Shown one piece after another: positions 8,366 to 16,185 of a DNA stretch of 64,000 nucleotides. The translations under genes and the position numbers were made by a program. Each line of letters starts with the position of its first letter. Positions within the stretch are counted from its first letter, which is position 1. Source of the stretch: CAWELS01 sp964468205 (GTDB lineage: Bacteria; Acidobacteriota; Terriglobia; Bryobacterales; Bryobacteraceae); assembly GCA_964468205.1 (NCBI GenBank), contig CAYXVG010000037.1:1-64000 (forward strand), given 5' to 3'. Under the pieces are notes generated by a model. The model was not told the DNA's origin. It searched no databases and worked only from the letters and a program-made list of their open reading frames with translations.

Positions 8366-9847
8366 ATGGCCCGAAACATGAACGCTCTTCCCGTATTCAC
8401 GGTGATTCTCTGGCTTGCCGCGTGCGGCGGGAGCGATAGTTTGCCCCTGTTCGAATCGACGGCAGACGTCGGCGGCCCGTCCATCACTGGCTCCGCCTCC
8501 TATGAAGCGCGGTCGGACGAATACCGCATAACCGGCAGCGGCGAAAATATTTGGGGTGAGCAGGACGCGTTCTTCTACGCGTGGCGCAGGGCTACCGGCG
8601 ACCTCGTTATGACCGCGGACATCACGTTCGAGGGCGAGGGCGGGCACGCGCACCGCAAGGCCGGATGGATGGTGCGCGGCAGCCTGGGGCCGGATGCTCC
8701 CTATGCCGATGTGATGGTGCACGGCGACGGCTTGATCTCGCTCCAATACCGGAAGACCGCCGGGGGGCCGACGTTGGGTGTGCGGGCGGCGTTTCCCGCG
8801 CCGGCGGCAGTCCGGCTGGAGAAGACAGGTGACGTCTTCTCGCTCTATGCGGCCGGCGAATCCGGCGAGTTCGAACCCGTGGGCGCGGTGTCGGTGGAGC
8901 TTCCGGATGAGGTCTACGCGGGACTCGCCGTCTGCTCGCATGATGAATCCGTGGCCGAAACCGCCATCTTCCGAGACGCCGGTTTCAAAGAGATACCCGT
9001 GGCGGGCGAACGGGTGGTGGAAAGCACGCTCGAAATCTTTAACATCGACACGAAGCGGCGGCGTATTGTGCGGCGGGCGCGGGAGCACTTCGAGGCGCCT
9101 AACTGGTCGCGCGACGGGTCCACGCTGCTCTACAACAGCGAAGGACTGCTCTATACGATTCCCGTCACCGGAGGCGAGCCAAAGGCGCTCGACACCGGCC
9201 CGGCGACGCGCTGCAACAACGACCATGGCTATTCGCCGGACGGCCGGCGGATCGCCATCAGCAACCGGGACGAGGGCGGATCGCGAATCTACACGCTCCC
9301 GGCCACGGGCGGCGAGCCGGAGCTGATCACCCCTACCGCGCCATCCTACTGGCACGGCTGGTCGCCGGACGGCGGCACGCTCGCCTACTGCGCGCGGCGC
9401 GATGGCGAGTTTGACATCTACACGATTCCCGCGGCCGGCGGCCGTGAGACGCGCCTCACCACGGCGGAAGGGCTGGACGACGGGCCGGACTACTCGCCCG
9501 ATGGCGGGTACATCTTCTTCAACTCGGTCCGCACCGGCCAGATGAAGATCTGGCGGATGAAGACGGACGGCTCCGGGCAGGTGCAGTTCACTCCGGATGA
9601 TGAGTTCGGCGACTGGTTCCCGCATCCCTCTCCGGACGGCGAGTGGATTGTCTACGTAGCCTATGACAAGTCCGTGGAAGGGCACCCGGCGAACAAGGAC
9701 GTGGCGCTTCGCATGATGCCCGCGGACGGCGGCGAGCCGGAAACCGTGGTCACGCTGTTCGGGGGCCAGGGGACGATCAATGTGCCGTCATGGGCGCCGG
9801 ACAGTAAGGAGTTTGCCTTCGTGAGCTACCGGTTGGTACTACCGTGA
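8366..9847 (+). CDS. TolB-like beta-propeller lipoprotein with N-terminal sandwich domain
   Basis: AGGAG at 8351-8355 is 10 bases before the ATG at 8366; an ATG at 8357 is too close to it. A lipoprotein signal ends WLAACGG. Residues ~30-210 look like a DUF1349/concanavalin-like sandwich (RKAGWMVRGSL, then GLAVCSHDES). The rest carries repeated WD40-like/PD40 blades with SPDG and short variants (SRDGSTLLYN, YSPDGRRIAIS, WSPDGGTLAY, YSPDGGYIFF, SPDGEWIVYV), as in TolB. Such proteins are usually surface or periplasmic binding scaffolds; no enzymatic residues are evident. Its last 9 bases overlap the end of the convergent DUF1080 gene. Confidence 0.7.
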   Translation: MARNMNALPVFTVILWLAACGGSDSLPLFESTADVGGPSITGSASYEARSDEYRITGSGENIWGEQDAFFYAWRRATGDLVMTADITFEGEGGHAHRKAGWMVRGSLGPDAPYADVMVHGDGLISLQYRKTAGGPTLGVRAAFPAPAAVRLEKTGDVFSLYAAGESGEFEPVGAVSVELPDEVYAGLAVCSHDESVAETAIFRDAGFKEIPVAGERVVESTLEIFNIDTKRRRIVRRAREHFEAPNWSRDGSTLLYNSEGLLYTIPVTGGEPKALDTGPATRCNNDHGYSPDGRRIAISNRDEGGSRIYTLPATGGEPELITPTAPSYWHGWSPDGGTLAYCARRDGEFDIYTIPAAGGRETRLTTAEGLDDGPDYSPDGGYIFFNSVRTGQMKIWRMKTDGSGQVQFTPDDEFGDWFPHPSPDGEWIVYVAYDKSVEGHPANKDVALRMMPADGGEPETVVTLFGGQGTINVPSWAPDSKEFAFVSYRLVLP

Positions 9848-10939
9848 TACTGGTAGCGGGCGCACCCGCAGATCGCGCCACTCGATGGAAGCGCCTCCGT
9901 CCGTGTGCATCTGCAGGCCGATGCGTCCGGCGGTAGGCGCTCCGTCCGGCAGGCGGGTGGTTTGGGCGACGGTCTTCCCGTCGAGCCGCACCAAGCAGCT
10001 CCGCCCCTCGACGATCACCTGCATGAGAAACCACTGCGCTTCGTAATCAACCGAGCTGCCGCTGCGCACGTGGTTGTAGATGCTTCCCGTGGGGTAGACG
10101 GCGTTGGGCGGGCTGTAGATCTGTACCTCGAAACCGCGATAGCCCCGCGGCGAGCCGCGGAGGAAGACGCCGCCGTTGGCTCGCTGGTGGCTACGCACGA
10201 GGGCGGTGAACTCGAAGTCGCCAAAGGTTCCAGGAGCGTAGTAGACGCCGTGGCCGTTAGAGGTTCGGATAACGCCGTCCCGGATTACCCAGTCCGCTCC
10301 GCCGCGAAGATCCCAGCCGTCGAAAGTTCTGCCATCGAACAGCTCGACGAATTTGTGCCGTCTGCCGTGATCCTCGATGCGGACATTGCGGACCGTCCAC
10401 GCGGAGCCAAGATCCGGGAACCCGATGTAGCCGCGTTTCAGCCGCAGTCGCAACTCCGGATCCTCCGCCAGGTCCACATCTTGAACGGTCCGTCCGTCGA
10501 TTGCCGCGCGCAAGCGGTCTCCAGTCAGCTCGATTTCCAGGCGATGCCACTTGCCCCACGACTCCGGCAGCGCCGTGTCCGGTCTTCGGACACCGCGAAT
10601 CGCTCCGGTGACGTAGGGCGTCACCTCGTTGTGAAAATCGTGCGCCAGCACGATTGCCAGCCCCGACCTTCCCGGCCGGCCCTCCCGGGGCGCCCGCAGA
10701 TAGACCGCCGCTTCGGCCCACTGCGCCAGGCGGTAGTCCAAGCTCATCCGGAAGTCTTCATACTCCTGGTCCGACCGGATCCAGCACGGAAATCCGCCTT
10801 TCCCGCTGATCCGGATTTCACCGTCCGTCACCTCGGCCGCCACCCGTGGCCCCTCCGGGACCCACTTCGCGCGCGCCTGCACCGCCACGGCGGCCAGCGC
10901 CAACATCATCAACAAGTACCCGCGTGCCGCCGGGTTCAT
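9839..10939 (-). CDS. Exported protein with two DUF1080 (3-keto-disaccharide hydrolase-type) domains
   Basis: The protein has 366 residues with a signal peptide (about residues 1-24, ending VQARA). Two jelly-roll domains of the DUF1080 family follow. The first runs from about residue 30 to 190 (DYRLAQWAEAAVYLRAP, then GYIGFPDLGSAWTVRNVRIED). The second runs from about 200 to the end and is the canonical one (FVELFDGRTFDGWDLRGG, then NGGVFLRGSPRGYRGFEVQI, then GRIGLQMHTDGGASIEWRDLRV). Family members bind or hydrolyse sugars, including 3-keto-glycosides. The start codon overlaps the stop of ackA by 4 bases, so the two genes are translationally coupled even though their functions are not obviously linked. 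Confidence 0.85.
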   Translation of the reverse strand: MNPAARGYLLMMLALAAVAVQARAKWVPEGPRVAAEVTDGEIRISGKGGFPCWIRSDQEYEDFRMSLDYRLAQWAEAAVYLRAPREGRPGRSGLAIVLAHDFHNEVTPYVTGAIRGVRRPDTALPESWGKWHRLEIELTGDRLRAAIDGRTVQDVDLAEDPELRLRLKRGYIGFPDLGSAWTVRNVRIEDHGRRHKFVELFDGRTFDGWDLRGGADWVIRDGVIRTSNGHGVYYAPGTFGDFEFTALVRSHQRANGGVFLRGSPRGYRGFEVQIYSPPNAVYPTGSIYNHVRSGSSVDYEAQWFLMQVIVEGRSCLVRLDGKTVAQTTRLPDGAPTAGRIGLQMHTDGGASIEWRDLRVRPLPVSR

Positions 10940-12039
10940 GCGCCGCTCACAATCCTCACCGTCTCGCGCGCGATCAGCAATTCCTCATTCGTGGGCGTCA
11001 CCCACACTTCGGTCTTGCCGTTCGAGATGCAGGCCTCATCGCCCATCACCGACTCGTTCTTGCCGGTGTCGATGGAGATTCCGAGCGCCTCGAGACCCTC
11101 GCAGCTCCACGCCCGCACCAGCGGGGAGTTCTCTCCGATGCCTCCGGTAAACAGCACCGCGTCCGCGCCGTTCAGCACTCCGAACATCGTGCCGATGTAC
11201 TTCTTGATCCGGTAGCAGAAGACTTCGATGCCCGTTCGCGCCCGCTCGTTACCGGCCTCGCTCGCCTCGATAAGGGTGCGCATGTCGTCACTCAACCCGG
11301 AGATTCCCAGCAGCCCGCTTTTCTTGTTGAGGATGTGCGTCATCTCTTCGACACTCGTGTGGCTGGTGGCCATGAGGTGGAGCAGCACCCCGGGGTCGAG
11401 TAATCCGGGGCGCGTCCCCATCATAAGACCGTCGAGCGGGGTGAACCCCATTGACGAGTCGACCGAGCGTCCCTGATCGACCGCGCACACCGACGATCCG
11501 CTGCCGAGATGGCAGATGATCACCTTTAGCTCGGCCGGCCGTGCTCCCTTCATTTCGGCGAACCGCAGGCTCACATAGCGGTGCGAGGTGCCGTGAAAGC
11601 CGTATCGCCGGATCTTCTGTTCCCGGTACAACTCCCACGGCAGCCCGAACAGATAGGCCTTCCGCGGCGTGGATTGATGAAAAGCCGTATCAAAGACGGC
11701 GACGTTCGGCTTTTCCGGAATCACGTCGCGGACGGCGCGGAATCCGGCCAGGTTGTGCGGATTGTGCAGGGGCGCGAGTGCCGAGCACTCCTCGATGCGC
11801 CGCTCCACCTCGTCGTCAATCAACACCGATTCGGAGTAGTACTCCCCGCCATGCACCACCCGGTGTCCGATCCCGTCGAGGCCCTTGGCCCCGGCCTCGG
11901 CCAGCACTTCCTCGATCGCCTCATGATGCCGGCCGGCTCCGTCGATAGCCCCCTTGAGCACGCATCGTTCTTCGCTGCCGGTCTCGAACAGTTGAAACTT
12001 GACCGACGAACTCCCGCAATTGAGCGCCAGAACCCTCAT
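10936..12039 (-). CDS. ackA: Acetate kinase
   Basis: This cytoplasmic enzyme interconverts acetate plus ATP with acetyl phosphate plus ADP. The 367-residue sequence shows the family signatures in order: NCGSSSVKFQLFE at the N-terminus, GHRVVHGG, FDTAFHQ, ICHLGSGSS, GTRPGLLDPGV and FTGGIGENS. It is somewhat shorter than the usual ~400 residues but all blocks are present. No phosphate acetyltransferase gene is nearby. It overlaps the DUF1080 gene downstream by 4 bases and follows a small lipoprotein gene by 24 bases. A role in acetate overflow or uptake linked to sugar use is plausible. Confidence 0.95.
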   Translation of the reverse strand: MRVLALNCGSSSVKFQLFETGSEERCVLKGAIDGAGRHHEAIEEVLAEAGAKGLDGIGHRVVHGGEYYSESVLIDDEVERRIEECSALAPLHNPHNLAGFRAVRDVIPEKPNVAVFDTAFHQSTPRKAYLFGLPWELYREQKIRRYGFHGTSHRYVSLRFAEMKGARPAELKVIICHLGSGSSVCAVDQGRSVDSSMGFTPLDGLMMGTRPGLLDPGVLLHLMATSHTSVEEMTHILNKKSGLLGISGLSDDMRTLIEASEAGNERARTGIEVFCYRIKKYIGTMFGVLNGADAVLFTGGIGENSPLVRAWSCEGLEALGISIDTGKNESVMGDEACISNGKTEVWVTPTNEELLIARETVRIVSGA

Positions 12040-12063
12040 AGAATTCCCGTATATTCCGGCCCG

Positions 12064-12288
12064 TTAGCGGACCAGGTTCCGCCACAGCATCAGCGGCGGA
12101 TCCTCCCAACTGCGCGACGTCACAATGTCCTGGTCCCCGTCATTGTCGATATCGCCGATCGCGACCCTGCCCGCGCCCTCCGGACCCACAACGGAATAGT
12201 CGAACTGCAGAGCGCGTTCCGGCGGCGCGCCGCACCCCAACCACCCAAGCAACCCAATTCCCAAAATAACCATCGTTCGCAGACACAT
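12064..12288 (-). CDS. Small lipoprotein with a single FG-GAP/VCBS-type calcium motif
   Basis: The start at 12288 is chosen because GGGAGAG lies about 6 bases upstream. The 74-residue product has a lipoprotein signal ending at Cys18 (LLGWLGC). A C-terminal block (GRVAIGDIDNDGDQDIV) carries the DxDxDG calcium loop of FG-GAP repeat proteins. Full FG-GAP proteins have many blades and hundreds of residues, so this may be the stub of a truncated gene or a genuine mini-lipoprotein. ackA follows on the same strand after 24 bases. Confidence 0.5.
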   Translation of the reverse strand: MCLRTMVILGIGLLGWLGCGAPPERALQFDYSVVGPEGAGRVAIGDIDNDGDQDIVTSRSWEDPPLMLWRNLVR

Positions 12289-12337
12289 AAGAACTCTCCC
12301 ATTTGTATGCTGCCACCCCCCACCCCCGCAACCCAAA

Positions 12338-12403
12338 TTCGGTGACAGGCTACTCTTTCCCTAATTTCAAATTTCGGTGACAGGCTACTCTTTCCCTAAT
12401 TTC
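12338..12403. repeat. 35-bp-period tandem duplication, REP-like
   Basis: A 31-base unit at 12338-12368 recurs exactly at 12373-12403, a period of 35 bases. Read on the minus strand the core is GTAGCCTGTCACCGAA-like (written here as a recognisable core, with one base difference). It resembles the TGTCACCGAAATT-type intergenic repeats that accompany REP-associated transposases in other bacteria. It lies between the small lipoprotein gene and actF. No transposase gene is in the window. Confidence 0.6.
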
Positions 12404-12467
12404 GACGCGAGGATCGCAGGCGGCCTCCTGCCCATTTCCGGGTATCCATGAGCTACCGCCCGCGCTC

Positions 12468-13637
12468 CTAATTGTGGTAATGGAGGCTTTCGTGGAGAAA
12501 CGGGTCTCGGTGGGGCGCCTGCGGAGCCTGGCGGAGAGCGCGCAGGAAAGCGAGCAGGAATATCGCCCCAGCGGCGAAGAGGGGCGCCACCTCCCACAGA
12601 CCGGCGACCGGAACTTCTCCCGCCGTCGCCGGAACGATGAGCATGTAGATATCGAGCACCCGGCCCGCGACCACCACCCAGGCGACTTTCACCAACCGCG
12701 ACCGGTCACGCTTCGCGCCGCGCGAGAGCAGCACCGCAAACGGGATCGCCCAGTTGAGCAGCATGTTCAGGATAAACAGCGGCAGCCAGTACCCCTGCGT
12801 CCGGACAATATAGTACGAGGTTTCCTCCGGGATGTTCGCGTACCAGATGAGCATGTACTGGCTGAACCAGATGTACATCCAGAACGTGGTGAAGCCGAAG
12901 AGCAACTTGCCGAGGTCATGAAAGTGCTCCTCGTTGACGAAGTCGCGCAGCGGAGGGCGCCGCCCGAGCCAGTAGAGCAGGATGATGATCACAGCGAGCC
13001 CGCTCGAGAACATTCCGGCGAAATTATAGACGCCGAAGATTGTGCTGAACCACATCGGCTCGAGCGACATGATCCAGTCCACGGATGCGAGCCAGAACGT
13101 CAGCGCGAACAGAACCAGAAAAGCGACGGAGAGCCGGTTTGCCTTGTGGGTATGACGAAGCTCGCCGTCGAGATCCTGACGGCGCGAGGCGCGCGTGATG
13201 GCCGCCGCGAAGAAGATCCAGATGGCGAAATAGCCAACGGCGCGAACCAGCCAGAAGGGGACACTCAGCCATGCCCGCTTAAAGGCAAAGCCGGCCGCGT
13301 GCGAACCGGCCTCAGCCCAGGGGTACAAAGAAGAGCCGAAGGCGAGCAGGAAGAGCAGTATCCCGGCGCCGTAAGGCAGGGCCGCGGACATCGCTTCCGG
13401 TACCCGGCGAAAGGCGACACTCCACGTGGCCCCGGACGCGTACTGGGTGGCGACGAAGAAGATCCCGGAGAGTCCGAGCGTGAGCAGCAGAAAACCTCCC
13501 ATCAGCAGGCCGGGCCAGGCTCGTTCCGGCGCGAAGATGACGCCGGCGATGGCCGCCGCGATCCCGGCCCCCGCAACCAGCCTCAGGTTGCGAAGCAGGG
13601 CCGGGGCGGGTCTGAACTCCGCGATGTTGCCATTCAT
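12468..13637 (-). CDS. actF: Alternative complex III subunit ActF (integral membrane, NrfD-like)
   Basis: The start at 13637 (MNGNIAEF) overlaps the actE stop by 4 bases; the upstream extension of the open frame is not credible. The 389 residues contain about ten hydrophobic segments and resemble the second quinol:cytochrome c oxidoreductase membrane subunit (FWLASVDWIMSLEPMWFSTI, then FGFTTFWMYIWFSQYMLIW, then NIPEETSYY). ActF is a short relative of ActC that lies in the cytoplasmic membrane and helps form the quinol/proton path. It is the last gene of the thirteen-gene nar-act array. No cytochrome oxidase gene follows, unlike many act loci. Confidence 0.9.
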   Translation of the reverse strand: MNGNIAEFRPAPALLRNLRLVAGAGIAAAIAGVIFAPERAWPGLLMGGFLLLTLGLSGIFFVATQYASGATWSVAFRRVPEAMSAALPYGAGILLFLLAFGSSLYPWAEAGSHAAGFAFKRAWLSVPFWLVRAVGYFAIWIFFAAAITRASRRQDLDGELRHTHKANRLSVAFLVLFALTFWLASVDWIMSLEPMWFSTIFGVYNFAGMFSSGLAVIIILLYWLGRRPPLRDFVNEEHFHDLGKLLFGFTTFWMYIWFSQYMLIWYANIPEETSYYIVRTQGYWLPLFILNMLLNWAIPFAVLLSRGAKRDRSRLVKVAWVVVAGRVLDIYMLIVPATAGEVPVAGLWEVAPLFAAGAIFLLAFLRALRQAPQAPHRDPFLHESLHYHN

Positions 13638-14284
13638 GGTTGTGCGACCTCCTGGGGCTCCTCTTGTGGCCCTGCCGCCGCAGCGGCCTCGGCGGCATCC
13701 GTGGCAGTCTTCTCGGCCGCGGCGCGGGCGCTCTCCTGCAGCGCGCGGATGTAGGCGATGGCCTTCCAACGGTCCGCCGGCGATATCTGAACCGAGTAGC
13801 CCGGCATATTCTTCTGTCCGAAAGTCACAACGTGGAACATGCGCCCATCAGGCATGTCCACTGCATTCTGCGCCAGCAGCGAGGGCGGGGGCGGGAATCC
13901 GCGCATCGCCACAAGGCCGTCGCCCAAGCCCCCGGCTCCATGGCAGGTGAGACAGAACGTCTGATAAACCAGCTTGCCGCGGCTGGCCGCTCCCACGTCT
14001 TGCGGATCGATCGGGTTCGCGAGTTCCACGCCCGCTCGAACGGCGTCTTCTTCGGTGGGCTCGTATTCAAACGGCATATGGCCGCGGGGAATCGTGCCTT
14101 CGGCGGGAGTCTGCAGAGTCTTCCCGTCAGTGAAATTCGGATTCGCGCTGAACGACTCGAAACTGACCGCGTGAACCATCTCCGGCAGATACTCGTAGTT
14201 CGGCCGGGCCGGATCCCGCCGGATCGTGAAGTTCAACGCCAGCGTTACGGCGAGGGCGATCAGCAGCACGGTGTTCTTCATCAT
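13634..14284 (-). CDS. actE: Alternative complex III monohaem cytochrome c subunit ActE
   Basis: The protein has 216 residues. One N-terminal hydrophobic helix anchors or exports it. A single haem c motif C111-LTC-H115 follows, and a Met in KNMPGY about 60 residues later is a likely distal ligand. The C-terminal ~35 residues are Ala/Glu-rich and low complexity. ActE carries electrons from complex III to an acceptor on the periplasmic side. It overlaps actD upstream (14281-14284) and actF downstream (13634-13637), both by 4 bases. Confidence 0.92.
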   Translation of the reverse strand: MMKNTVLLIALAVTLALNFTIRRDPARPNYEYLPEMVHAVSFESFSANPNFTDGKTLQTPAEGTIPRGHMPFEYEPTEEDAVRAGVELANPIDPQDVGAASRGKLVYQTFCLTCHGAGGLGDGLVAMRGFPPPPSLLAQNAVDMPDGRMFHVVTFGQKNMPGYSVQISPADRWKAIAYIRALQESARAAAEKTATDAAEAAAAAGPQEEPQEVAQP

Positions 14285-14814
14285 CGGGAGTCATCCTCCT
14301 CGAGTTGTTCCAGCACGCTGACGGCGTTGTGCCGTTCGAGCAGGCCGCGGACGGTGTCGACATCGAAGGCGGCGTCCGTCTGTTCGAGCACCAGGGCGAA
14401 ACGGTCATTCGTCACGCCTTCGGCGATCAGCTTCGGTTCGTGTCCAGGACGGAGACGGCTGACGAGAAAGAATGCGAAAACGGTGCTCAGGCCGGCAAAG
14501 AGCACCATGACCTCGAAGGTGATGGGGACAAAAGCCGGCAGCGAATTCCACGGCTTGCCGCCCACGTTGACCGGCCAGTCGATGGCGGTGGTCCAGAACT
14601 CGAACCAGACCTTGGCCGCCGCGCCGAGCAGCCCCAGCAGGAAACACACCCACGGCAGACGCGAGGGCCGAAGCCCCATGGCCCGGTCGAGACCGTGGAC
14701 GGCGTAAGGAGCGTAGACATCCACAATGCGATAGCCTTCTTCCCGCACCGCTTTCGTCGCGCTGAGGATGTCGTCCTCGTGTGCGAAGGTTCCCACTAAC
14801 AGAAGTTGGCTCAT
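14281..14814 (-). CDS. actD: Alternative complex III membrane subunit ActD (DUF3341)
   Basis: The 177-residue protein opens with a soluble ferredoxin-like region (VREEGYRIVDVYAPYAVHGLDRAMGLRPSRL, cited in part) and then two membrane helices around residues 55-80 and 95-120 (PWVCFLLGLLGAAAKVW, then ITFEVMVLFAGLSTVFAFF). This is the DUF3341 pattern of ActD. The start follows the actC stop by 3 bases. Confidence 0.92.
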   Translation of the reverse strand: MSQLLLVGTFAHEDDILSATKAVREEGYRIVDVYAPYAVHGLDRAMGLRPSRLPWVCFLLGLLGAAAKVWFEFWTTAIDWPVNVGGKPWNSLPAFVPITFEVMVLFAGLSTVFAFFLVSRLRPGHEPKLIAEGVTNDRFALVLEQTDAAFDVDTVRGLLERHNAVSVLEQLEEDDSR

Positions 14815-14817
14815 GTG

Positions 14818-16185
14818 TTATACCTCTCGCGGTTTTCTGCCAATACTCAACACGCCCTTCACCTCGCCCATCGCAATCATGGGGAGCAGGCGGCAGAAGA
14901 TGAGGAAGCAAGTCAGAAACAACCCGAAACTCCCGATCAGCGTCAGCACCTCGATAGAAGTGGGGACGTATTCGGTCCAGTTGGCCGGGAGGTAGTCCCG
15001 GTGCAGCGACGTGACAACAATCACGAACCGCTCGAACCACATGCCGACGTTGACGAACAGCGATATGACAAACACCAGCGCCAGATTCGTGCGGATCTTC
15101 TTGAACCAGAGCAACTGGGAGACTCCCACGTTGCAGCCAACCATGATCCAGTAGGACCACGCCATCGGTCCCATGGCGCGGTTGAGGAAAACGAACTGCT
15201 CGTACTGGTTTCCGGAGTAGAGCGCGGTCCAGAACTCGGTGAGATAGGCGAATCCGACGATAAGCCCGGTGAGGATCACCAGTTTGCTCATCACCTCCAC
15301 GTGCCGGACGGTGATGTAGTCCTCGAGATTCATTACCTTTCGCGCCACGATCATCAGCGTCAGCACCATCGCCATGCCGGAGAAGATGGCCCCGGCGACG
15401 AAGTACGGCGGCAGAATGGTGGTGTGCCACCCGGGAATGACCGATGTGGCGAAATCCCAACTCACGATGGTGTGCACCGAGACGACCAGCGGCGTTGCCA
15501 AGCCAGCCAGCAGCAGATAGACGGTCTCGTAATGAGACCACGTCCGCATCGAGCCGTTCCAACCCAGCGCGAAGAAGGCGAAAATGCTGCGCCGGAGGCC
15601 GGGCTTTGTCCGGTCCCGTATGGTGGCCAGATCCGGGATGAGCCCGACGTACCAGAACGTCAGGGAAATGATGAAGTACGTCGAAATCGCAAAGGCGTCC
15701 CAGGCGAGCGGCGAGCGGAAGTTGATCCACAGTGGGCCGCGCGTGTTCGGATACGGGAAGATCCAGTAGGCGAGCCACGGCCTGCCCATATGGATAACGG
15801 GGAAAATGCCGGCGCACATCACCGCGATCAGCGTCATTGCCTCGGCCGCCCGGTTCACCGACGTTCGCCAGCGTTGCCGGAACAGGAAGAGCACAGCCGA
15901 AATCAAAGTGCCGGCGTGGCCGATGCCGATCCAGAATACGAAGTTCGTAATATCGAACGCCCAGCCGACGGTGTTGTTGAGCCCCCAGGTTCCGATGCCG
16001 GTGGCGATTTGATACGCCACCGCCGCCGAACCCGCCAACAGGGCCGCGAGCGAAACCAGAAAGGCGCCCCACCATAAAGCGCCCGGGCGGCGTTCCATCG
16101 GGCGGCAGATGTCGTCGGTAACCTGGGCAAGCTGCTTGTTGCCGGCGATCAACGGCGTGGACGGTGCGGAAATCACATCAGCCAT
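14818..16185 (-). CDS. actC: Alternative complex III quinol-binding membrane subunit ActC (NrfD-like)
   Basis: The 455-residue polytopic protein of the NrfD/PsrC family has about ten membrane helices. Conserved stretches include FVFWIGIGHAGTLISAVLFLF, which forms part of the quinol site region in this family (first 20 residues only: FVFWIGIGHAGTLISAVLFL), FPYPNTRGPLWINFRSPL and GWHTTILPPYFVAGAIFSG. ActC oxidises menaquinol or ubiquinol and passes electrons to ActB. Its start overlaps the end of actB by 8 bases. Confidence 0.93.
   Translation of the reverse strand: MADVISAPSTPLIAGNKQLAQVTDDICRPMERRPGALWWGAFLVSLAALLAGSAAVAYQIATGIGTWGLNNTVGWAFDITNFVFWIGIGHAGTLISAVLFLFRQRWRTSVNRAAEAMTLIAVMCAGIFPVIHMGRPWLAYWIFPYPNTRGPLWINFRSPLAWDAFAISTYFIISLTFWYVGLIPDLATIRDRTKPGLRRSIFAFFALGWNGSMRTWSHYETVYLLLAGLATPLVVSVHTIVSWDFATSVIPGWHTTILPPYFVAGAIFSGMAMVLTLMIVARKVMNLEDYITVRHVEVMSKLVILTGLIVGFAYLTEFWTALYSGNQYEQFVFLNRAMGPMAWSYWIMVGCNVGVSQLLWFKKIRTNLALVFVISLFVNVGMWFERFVIVVTSLHRDYLPANWTEYVPTSIEVLTLIGSFGLFLTCFLIFCRLLPMIAMGEVKGVLSIGRKPREV

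Noticed and set aside
8300..9685. A 461-codon minus-strand frame opposite the propeller lipoprotein
   Set aside because: Its composition (many Arg, Val, His) and lack of motifs or ribosome site mark it as a GC shadow. The plus-strand gene has repeats and a lipoprotein signal.
14405..16075. A 556-codon minus-strand frame overlapping actC and actD
   Set aside because: It is another frame of the same strand, rich in Arg and His, whereas ActC and ActD are recognisable and evenly spaced.
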